A stretch of DNA of 38,737 nt from a virus, in the IMG/VR virus record IMGVR_UViG_3300021599_001462, positions 1-38,737 of that record; one strand, written 5' to 3'. Numbering within the stretch: position 1 is the first letter of the stretch; every line of letters begins with the position of its first letter. Shown piece by piece: positions 26,561 to 33,414 of the stretch. The notes under the pieces are model-generated. The model was not told the origin of the DNA. It worked only from the letters and a program-made list of their open reading frames with translations, and made no database searches. Made by a program: the position numbers and the translations under genes.

Positions 26561-29473
26561 ATGCCCAGCATAAAGACAGGTCAAATTTTAGGTTTATCAA
26601 ACGGTGTACCTCTTTTTATTGAAAAGGCAATAAGTGTTGATCAATTAACAAATAAAAGAATCATTGTACTATCAATTTATGTTTATGAACAAAATTCAGT
26701 TGGTTCTGGAAAAATAATATTAGTTTCAACTACATCAGACAATAAAACAGTAAGATGGACGGCTAATATAAATATAAATGTTAATAAAGTTACTGATTCT
26801 AAAATTAGATTTTACACCCAACCATTAATTGAAGTTGAACCAGTATTATCTTATGCAGTATCATCTTCTGTAGAAAATAATCCAAAAACAGTTACAGGTA
26901 GTTTTATATCAACTCCTGTACAACCTAAGGCGGATTTTGATATTCAAAAGTTTGGATATAGAAAAAATCTTGTAGATTATAGAATAATCGACGGTTCTGC
27001 TAACTTTAGTTCAAGTTTAAAGAATTTCCAAGTACAATTATATGTAAATAAAATTAGAGATTATGCTAGTTTAAATGAAATTAGTATAAATACTACTGCT
27101 TCTTTTTTAATTAAAGATGTATTAAATGTTACTACATTAATTCTAGATACACCATTTACTTATAATAATAAAATAGCAGTGATTACAAGTGGAAATTATA
27201 AAATTGTTTATAATGATATTACTTATAGTCCTAATTTATTTTTGTCATCAAGTTATCTACAAGAATCTTTGGGATTAAGTGGTGCAAAACAATATAAAAA
27301 ATTTTCTTATGCCAAGATAATTTATAAAAATATTAATACTTTTACTGGTAAACCTGCTAAACATAAGGTTTATAGAAAAAGTTTAAGAACTCTTGGTGAT
27401 TTTGAATCAGTAATTGATGAATCGTTTGGTGATACAGAAATATTAAGAGATCCAGTTACACCAAATAAAGCATTTGAAAGATTGGGTGTATTTTTTAGTC
27501 AATTTCATATAAATAACTTTTGGTTTACCAGCTCTAACAATTTAAGTCTTAAATACGACAATCAAACATTTGTTGATGCGTTGAAAATATCTGGTAGTAA
27601 TTTGAATGGTACATATGCAATTGTAAAAGCAAATACATCATTTACAAATAGAAATGTTTCTTATTTACCTTATAATGTAAATGAACAATCTGCACAATCA
27701 GGATCCAACTTTGACAGTAACTTTTTAACTTTTTATAAAGATACAGACTATGTTTTTTCATTCAGAACATCTGTAATAGAAAAAGATTCTTCCGCTACGG
27801 CCAAATTAAAATTTTATATTACAAGTTCATTGCCAAGTGTAAATAAAAATATTAGTTATGATTCAAATAGAGGCGTATTAATTGCAGAATTTGCTTATAG
27901 CGGAAGTACAATCGGAAAATATTTTGATCAAAAACAAAATTTTGAATTTAAATTTCCTGAAGATCTATATGGAACTTTAGTTGTTTATCCCGAAAATGTC
28001 AAACAAATAATTGTTTCTGATTTATCAATAAAAGTTTCTGAATTGTATGGTTATACTGGAAATTCGTATTATGTAAAAGTTCCATTTCCAGTAAATGTTG
28101 CAAATGAAGTATTTGAAATAAAGTCTGAATTATATGATGTCAATTCAAATCTTTCATATACAAATTTAAGAACTGTTCAAGTTTTTGATCCATCTGGTAG
28201 TAGTGCTCCACCAGACATTGGAAGTAGTGCAGTAATAAGCGTAGACGTTTTAAATGTAACAAGTAGTATCAATTGGCAAAGTCCTTGTAGGAGTGATTCA
28301 CCTGCACCATTTAAATATTTCTTAACATGGGATAATGACACTAAACAAGTTTGTGTAATGACATCAAGTGCGGTTGCTTCTGGAAGTATTATATCTGGAA
28401 GTGGAGGTGGTAATATTACCTCTATAATTGGTGGGCCTGGAATAACTATAATAAGTGGATCTGGTCCGATAGTGACTATTAGTGCGAGTGCAGGAGGAAC
28501 AGGAAGTGGATTTCCATTCACAGGAAGTGCGGAAATTACAGGTTCATTAACTGTTACAGGATCAATTTATTCTTATAATATAACATCCAGTTTATATGGT
28601 ACGGCTTCATGGGCAATTAGTGCATCAAGAGCAATTACTGCTAGTTATACCGTTTCGTCAAGTTATTCATTAAGTAGTTCATACGCAAATACATCAAGTT
28701 ATTCTATAAGTTCTAGTTACGCATTGAGCAGTAGTTATTCATTAAGTGCAAGTTATGCGAATAACGGAATACCTACAGGTGGAACTACAAATTATGTATT
28801 AGCAAAAAATAGTCCAACTGATTATGATACTGTTTGGATACCATCACCATCTGGACCTGCTGGACAGGGTGAATTTACATTTACTTCATCATATTTTAGC
28901 GGATCTACATCATCCATTACTTGTTCATCGGATTATTCTTTTTGGCACTTACATACACTTAATAATTTAAATGTACACATTAGTTCATCAGTAGAATCTG
29001 GATCATTTAGTATTAGACTGGTATCATCTGGAAGTACAAATAATACAATTAATTTTTACCCATATGAACAAATACAATGGGGCGGAGTAGCTGGCTTTGA
29101 TGGACCTGGTAGTGGATCTATTGAAGAATCTGGATCTATTACTTTAATGCCGGCTCAAGAAATGGTTTTATCTTTTATTTATTATAATACTACATCGTCA
29201 TTATATCCAGAAAAGAAATATAGTGCATTTGTATCTGATTTAAAAACTCCTGGTTTAGAAAATAAAACAATAATACCAAATCTTTATTTAGTTGGTGAAG
29301 GTGATTATAGTATTGGTGGTGGAGGATTAACAGATCCAAATGCTTATATATTTACAATTAATGGTGGTGGAACAAATCAAGATTTAAGTGGTATTGGAAG
29401 CAAATCATTTTGGGGATGGGCACCTGTATATGTTGAAGGTGCTGGCCGAAGATTTTTCCCTTTATATCAATAA
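26561..29473 (+). CDS. Tail fibre-like structural protein with hexapeptide repeats
   Basis: A 970-residue protein. The N-terminal 550 residues are beta-rich with no clear family (ILGLSNGVPLFIEKAISVDQ at the start). After a Gly/Ser-rich stretch comes a phage-fibre style segment (ITGSLTVTGSIYSYNITSSL), then nine hexapeptide repeats of the type SSSYSL and TASYTV (28601-28762). A VLAKNSPTDYDTVWIPSPSG motif follows, which is common in T4-like tail fibre and bacterial fibre-type proteins. The C-terminal 200 residues look like a globular tip, ending FWGWAPVYVEGAGRRFFPLY. It probably forms a trimeric fibre or fibre-attachment protein for host binding. It is unusual that it sits directly upstream of the sheath gene. 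Confidence 0.75.
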   Translation: MPSIKTGQILGLSNGVPLFIEKAISVDQLTNKRIIVLSIYVYEQNSVGSGKIILVSTTSDNKTVRWTANININVNKVTDSKIRFYTQPLIEVEPVLSYAVSSSVENNPKTVTGSFISTPVQPKADFDIQKFGYRKNLVDYRIIDGSANFSSSLKNFQVQLYVNKIRDYASLNEISINTTASFLIKDVLNVTTLILDTPFTYNNKIAVITSGNYKIVYNDITYSPNLFLSSSYLQESLGLSGAKQYKKFSYAKIIYKNINTFTGKPAKHKVYRKSLRTLGDFESVIDESFGDTEILRDPVTPNKAFERLGVFFSQFHINNFWFTSSNNLSLKYDNQTFVDALKISGSNLNGTYAIVKANTSFTNRNVSYLPYNVNEQSAQSGSNFDSNFLTFYKDTDYVFSFRTSVIEKDSSATAKLKFYITSSLPSVNKNISYDSNRGVLIAEFAYSGSTIGKYFDQKQNFEFKFPEDLYGTLVVYPENVKQIIVSDLSIKVSELYGYTGNSYYVKVPFPVNVANEVFEIKSELYDVNSNLSYTNLRTVQVFDPSGSSAPPDIGSSAVISVDVLNVTSSINWQSPCRSDSPAPFKYFLTWDNDTKQVCVMTSSAVASGSIISGSGGGNITSIIGGPGITIISGSGPIVTISASAGGTGSGFPFTGSAEITGSLTVTGSIYSYNITSSLYGTASWAISASRAITASYTVSSSYSLSSSYANTSSYSISSSYALSSSYSLSASYANNGIPTGGTTNYVLAKNSPTDYDTVWIPSPSGPAGQGEFTFTSSYFSGSTSSITCSSDYSFWHLHTLNNLNVHISSSVESGSFSIRLVSSGSTNNTINFYPYEQIQWGGVAGFDGPGSGSIEESGSITLMPAQEMVLSFIYYNTTSSLYPEKKYSAFVSDLKTPGLENKTIIPNLYLVGEGDYSIGGGGLTDPNAYIFTINGGGTNQDLSGIGSKSFWGWAPVYVEGAGRRFFPLYQ
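28601..28762 (+). repeat. Nine tandem 18-bp (hexapeptide) repeats in fibre gene
   Basis: Period 18 bases, coding TASWAI, SASRAI, TASYTV, SSSYSL, SSSYAN, TSSYSI, SSSYAL, SSSYSL, SASYAN. The copies differ at third positions, so it is an old protein-level repeat rather than a recent DNA expansion. Confidence 0.85.
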
Positions 29474-29486
29474 TTTTAAAATTGTT

Positions 29487-29564
29487 TATAAATATTAACA
29501 TCTTGAATTTTTCGGGAATATTTATATTTAGATTTTTTTATCAAAATTTCTACATTTGAAAGGA
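29487..29564 (+). promoter_or_regulatory. Sheath gene leader: late-promoter-like boxes and SD
   Basis: The 100-base gap before the sheath gene contains TATAAATA (29487-29494), identical to the T4 late promoter core; TATTTATA (29519-29526); and an SD-like AAAGGA (29559-29564), nine bases before the ATG at 29574. The transcript from either box would carry a real 5' leader, unlike most genes here, which fits strong late expression of an abundant protein. Confidence 0.5.
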
Positions 29565-29573
29565 ATTTAACAT

Positions 29574-32561
29574 ATGCCAATAACTGAAGGAGGAAAATTT
29601 AGTCCTGTTGACCGTATAGTCAGCCCAGGAGTATTTACAAGAGAAAACGACCTAAGCGGAGTAGCACAAGGTGTTGCTGAAATTGGAGCAGTAGTACTTG
29701 CTCCATTCCCAAAAGGTCCTGGATTCGCACCAACATTAATCACCAACGCAGCCGATCTTGAAGAAAAGTTCGGTGTTGCTGATGGTGTTTATTATGGCCC
29801 ATACACTGCAAAAGAATACTTAAATGAAAAAGGATTCGTTACCGTTTGTCGTGTAGGTGCATTGACAGGATATAGACAAATCAATCCATTTGTAATCTGG
29901 GCACAACCAGGTACTTGGGCCAGAAGCGGTTCTGCTGGTGCTTTAAATAGTGGTTCATCCTATGTACTATATGATAGTGCCAATATTTCCAGTACATTTA
30001 CTTATGTATCTGCAAGCACAAGTGGATCACTATCATTTATTTCTGGTGCAACATTCACTGCAAAGTTTAATTCTACTGCGGGTGATAACACTACATTAGA
30101 TGTAAATTCACCAAACGGTAGTTTATATAATAGTGGTCAAACTTATAGTTTTACTATAGGTTCAGAATCTTTTGTTGGTGTTTATGTAACATCATCTTAT
30201 CAAGGAAACGGATCTTATACAAATAATGATAAATTATTACAAGCAATTGCAGAATCCACATCAACAACATCATATTTCTCCGCATCACTAAATACAGGCA
30301 GTGTAACAATTACAAATACTGATGGAAATTTGATTGGTACAAATATTACACTTATAAGTGGTAGTATATTTGCTTTAAGATCTTCAACTGGTTGTGGAAC
30401 ACAAGTATATCTTAAGGGTGTAATTAGTGGATCATTTGGTAAAATTACTACTGCATTTTCACCAACTTGGTCAACACCAGCCGATCCATGTAATCCAACC
30501 GCAGTAAATGTTAAACCAAGAGTATTGGCAGTATTATCAAATACTCAATACGGTACATTAGACAGTAGTTTTAATGCTCCTGGTTTTAGTGGTTCTGTAT
30601 TGAATCAAAAACCTGCTACATCTGGGACTTATACTGGTTCTGTAGATCCAACATCATTGAGTAATTTTCAATTAATATTGGCTCAAAACGCATCTTTAAT
30701 TGGATATTATGATTTCTCATTAAATCCAGCAGATTCAAATTATATTACAAACGTATTTGGAAATGATGCAACAGTTGGTAATCAAGACGACCAAGTTTCC
30801 GGTGCCAAGATTGAAGCAGCTTACTTATACAAGACATTCGAAGATTCAATTCAAAAAGTAAATGATGAATTGAATACTGGCGGTTGGAAAGTATATGGTG
30901 CATATCTACCATCTAGTTCATTTGCAACTGGTGAAGTATTGAAGTTCACTGATCAATATTCAACAAACTTGAATGCAGGTGATTCTCAATATGGATTAAC
31001 CAGTGCAGCAACCCCTTGGATTCTTTCACAAGGAATTGCTCCTTGGAGTGGTAATGCAAATCCAGGTTCAGTAACAAAATATCAATTATTCAAAGCACAC
31101 ACTTTGAGTGATGGTACAAATACAAACAAACAATATAAGATTGAAATCAGCAATGTTAAATTGTCTGGTACAGTTGCAGGAAGTGATTGGGGTTCATTCA
31201 CACTCGCAGTAAGATCTTATAGTGATACCGATAAGAAACCAAAGTATTTGGAAATCTTCCAAAACTTGAGCCTAGATCCAAATTCTTCAAACTTTGTTGC
31301 TCGTAGAATCGGTGATAGATACAACTTCATTACATATGCTGGTAAGATCATTGAATTCGGTACTTATACAAACTTAAGTAAGTATATCAGAATTGAAATG
31401 AATACCGTTCCATATCCAGTATCTTCAGTTCCTTATGGAAATGAAGCTTATGTAACTCCACTTGGAGGTACAATTGGAAATTATGTTCCAGTAGTGCAAT
31501 ATAGTAAAGCAAGTATTTATGGATTAGCACCAGGCAAATATGCTTCTGGTACAGTAATCAGTGATATTCCACTAGGTGCTGATAGTGAATTGACTTCTCT
31601 ATATCCAACAAGTTCTACAAATGCAGGTGTAAAGATTGATACAGAACAATATTTTGCTCCTCTACCATTTGGTGCTACTGTAGGATATAATATCGCATTT
31701 GATTTGGAATCAACAAGTTCAAATGTTGGAACTGGTTCATTACTTGCTGCATCATTAAGTGGTAGTATTCCTTCAACATATGATGCAACTAACGAAGCTA
31801 CATATGTCAAGATGCGTAAGTTCGTAGTAGGATTCCAAGGTGGATTTGATGGTCAATCACCAGCAGTTCCAATTAATGTTGGAAGTGACATTATCGCAGG
31901 TAATACACAAGGTTTAAATTGTACAAATATTAACAGTGCGGGTTCAATCGCTTACAAACAATGTGTAGGTGCTCTTGGAAATGCTGATGAATTTGACATC
32001 AACTTGATTGTAACTCCTGGTATTTTCCACGAACAACACAGTTATGTTACTGACTTGGTAACAGATATGTGTGAAGCCCGTGGTGATACATTCTACATCA
32101 TGGATAACGTAGTATTCCCAGCAAGTAACCAAACAGTAGGATTGATTGACGCAGCAGTAAATGATGTGTCTACAATCGACAGTAGTTACGTTTCTACGTA
32201 TTATCCTTGGGTTAAGATTCTAGATACAAACTTGAATAAGATTATAAGTGTACCTCCATCAGTAGTAATGCCAGCAGTTTATGCTGCTAATGACAATGCT
32301 GCTGCTGAATGGTTCGCTCCGGCCGGTCTAAACCGTGGTGGAATCGCACAAGCAGTTCAAGTTCTAGATAGAACAACCCACAGTGAACGTGATACATTGT
32401 ATGAAGGTCGTGTAAATCCAATCGCAGCATTCCCTGGTCAAGGTATCTGTGTATGGGGTCAAAAGACACTTCAAATTCAACAACTAAGACTGCTGAATTC
32501 ATCGTACTTGACTTCAACATTCTCCCAACTGGTGCTACATTCCCAGGAGCCTAATAAGTAA
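29574..32561 (+). CDS. 18: Tail sheath protein gp18, with damaged 3' end
   Basis: A 995-residue frame. The N-terminus (VDRIVSPGVFTRENDLSG, then IGAVVLAPFPKGP and ITNAADLEEKFG) and the C-terminal signature (WFAPAGLNRGGI, then ERDTLYEGRVNPIAAFPGQG, VWGQKTLQ) are classic for T4-like sheaths. A Ser/Gly-rich insertion lies roughly at residues 120-400, making it longer than T4 gp18 (659). After VWGQKTLQ (about residue 967) the frame drifts into an unrelated 28-residue tail. The block normally following, which begins SALDRxNVRRL in related sheaths, is absent, and the true end TAEFIVLDFNILPTGATFPG lies in another frame (32492-32551). The sheath contracts to drive the tube through the envelope. Family certain; the integrity as assembled is doubtful. 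Confidence 0.93.
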   Translation: MPITEGGKFSPVDRIVSPGVFTRENDLSGVAQGVAEIGAVVLAPFPKGPGFAPTLITNAADLEEKFGVADGVYYGPYTAKEYLNEKGFVTVCRVGALTGYRQINPFVIWAQPGTWARSGSAGALNSGSSYVLYDSANISSTFTYVSASTSGSLSFISGATFTAKFNSTAGDNTTLDVNSPNGSLYNSGQTYSFTIGSESFVGVYVTSSYQGNGSYTNNDKLLQAIAESTSTTSYFSASLNTGSVTITNTDGNLIGTNITLISGSIFALRSSTGCGTQVYLKGVISGSFGKITTAFSPTWSTPADPCNPTAVNVKPRVLAVLSNTQYGTLDSSFNAPGFSGSVLNQKPATSGTYTGSVDPTSLSNFQLILAQNASLIGYYDFSLNPADSNYITNVFGNDATVGNQDDQVSGAKIEAAYLYKTFEDSIQKVNDELNTGGWKVYGAYLPSSSFATGEVLKFTDQYSTNLNAGDSQYGLTSAATPWILSQGIAPWSGNANPGSVTKYQLFKAHTLSDGTNTNKQYKIEISNVKLSGTVAGSDWGSFTLAVRSYSDTDKKPKYLEIFQNLSLDPNSSNFVARRIGDRYNFITYAGKIIEFGTYTNLSKYIRIEMNTVPYPVSSVPYGNEAYVTPLGGTIGNYVPVVQYSKASIYGLAPGKYASGTVISDIPLGADSELTSLYPTSSTNAGVKIDTEQYFAPLPFGATVGYNIAFDLESTSSNVGTGSLLAASLSGSIPSTYDATNEATYVKMRKFVVGFQGGFDGQSPAVPINVGSDIIAGNTQGLNCTNINSAGSIAYKQCVGALGNADEFDINLIVTPGIFHEQHSYVTDLVTDMCEARGDTFYIMDNVVFPASNQTVGLIDAAVNDVSTIDSSYVSTYYPWVKILDTNLNKIISVPPSVVMPAVYAANDNAAAEWFAPAGLNRGGIAQAVQVLDRTTHSERDTLYEGRVNPIAAFPGQGICVWGQKTLQIQQLRLLNSSYLTSTFSQLVLHSQEPNK
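32477..32554 (+). pseudogene. Out-of-frame C-terminal remnant of tail sheath
   Basis: Read in the frame of base 32477, this gives STTKTAEFIVLDFNILPTG and then ATFPGA, ended by TAATAA (32552-32557). This is the usual last strand and end of T4-like sheath proteins. It is shifted relative to the sheath frame, so the listed stop at 32561 is probably not the native one. Confidence 0.8.
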
Positions 32562-32570
32562 ACAATTCAT

Positions 32571-32604
32571 AAAACCCCTGCTTAGAAATAAGCGGGGGTT
32601 TTTT
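32571..32604 (+). terminator. Rho-independent terminator after tail sheath
   Basis: AAAACCCCTGCTT (32571-32583) pairs with AAGCGGGGGTTTT (32590-32602), with one G-U pair, around a 6-base loop AGAAAT, and runs into TTTTTT (32599-32604). The G-C core is striking in such AT-rich DNA. Confidence 0.93.
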
Positions 32605-32616
32605 CTTTACTAAATC

Positions 32617-32624
32617 TATTTATA
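32617..32624 (+). promoter_or_regulatory. TATTTATA box before gene at 32632
   Basis: Exact TATTTATA seven bases (TTATAAG) before the ATG at 32632, just behind the sheath terminator. Because transcription should stop at that terminator, a promoter is needed here, which strengthens the case for this box. Confidence 0.5.
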
Positions 32625-32631
32625 TTATAAG

Positions 32632-33414
32632 ATGATCAAGTTAACCGACTTATTATTAGAAACACAATTGCCTTCTAGTGAACAAGATATGGATTTTTAT
32701 GCTAAAAAGTATAAGAAAACAATCGACTATTTAAGAGAAAAAAATAAGGTATTATTGTTGACAACCAGTAATAGATGGTCACAACATAAAGAAGATGTAC
32801 CAAAAAGCAATCAACTAGCTACTAAAATCCAAGATTTATTAGGCAAAGAAAAAGTAACATTGATTGATACAACCAAACTTAATATATTTCCGTGTGAAGG
32901 AAATGTTAGTAGTAATAGAGAATTTGGTGGCAATCATTGTGGAACATCAAATGCTTTATTAAAAGATAAAGAAAAGAATCCAAGTGGATATCATCGTTGT
33001 TGGGCAAGTATAAATGAAAAAAATGACGAATTGTGGAAGGTAAGTAAAGAACTTTTTGAAAGTGATACTGTTCTATTTTTTGCTAGTATTAGATGGGGAC
33101 AAGCTAATGGTTACTATCAAAAATTGATTGAAAGATTGACATGGATAGAAAATAGACACAGTAATTTGGGAGAAAAAAACATTGTAAAAGACATTGACGC
33201 TGGATTTATTGCTACTGGACAAAATTGGAACGGTAAAGATGTCACTCAAACACAAAAAGAAGTACTTCAATTTTTTGGATTCAAAACACCAAATGAATTA
33301 TTTTGGAATTGGCAATTTACCGATAATACTCTTGACGAAACTAATCGTTCATACAACAAAGCAATTACTGTATTTGATAAAACATTTTTAAAACCATATG
33401 ATAAAGCTGAATAA
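32632..33414 (+). CDS. Flavodoxin-fold NAD(P)H-dependent FMN reductase-like protein
   Basis: A 260-residue protein. Core elements fit the FMN reductase/flavodoxin fold: strand 1 VLLLTTSNRWSQ (about residues 40-52), then LIDTTKLNIFPCEGN, HRCWASINEKNDELWKVSKE, and the next strand-loop DTVLFFASIRWGQANGYYQK, where family members have a P-x-x-x-x-S/N flavin loop. GFIATGQNWNG follows. The first ten residues, MIKLTDLLLE, form a short leader ending in an L-x-E motif, like the processed head-targeting leaders of T4 internal proteins; the next gene has a related leader. The redox substrate is unknown. Its last 17 bases overlap the following gene. Why a phage would carry it between sheath and terminase is unexplained. 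Confidence 0.68.
   Translation: MIKLTDLLLETQLPSSEQDMDFYAKKYKKTIDYLREKNKVLLLTTSNRWSQHKEDVPKSNQLATKIQDLLGKEKVTLIDTTKLNIFPCEGNVSSNREFGGNHCGTSNALLKDKEKNPSGYHRCWASINEKNDELWKVSKELFESDTVLFFASIRWGQANGYYQKLIERLTWIENRHSNLGEKNIVKDIDAGFIATGQNWNGKDVTQTQKEVLQFFGFKTPNELFWNWQFTDNTLDETNRSYNKAITVFDKTFLKPYDKAE

Noticed and set aside
28177-28521. Minus-strand 114-residue Pro/Leu/Ile-rich open frame
   Set aside because: It is the complement of a Gly/Ser-rich fibre segment, which produces long open antisense frames by composition.
28601-28762. Regular 18-bp tandem repeats that could suggest a CRISPR-like or satellite array
   Set aside because: They are in frame, encode hexapeptides of fibre type, and differ mostly at synonymous positions; there are no spacers.
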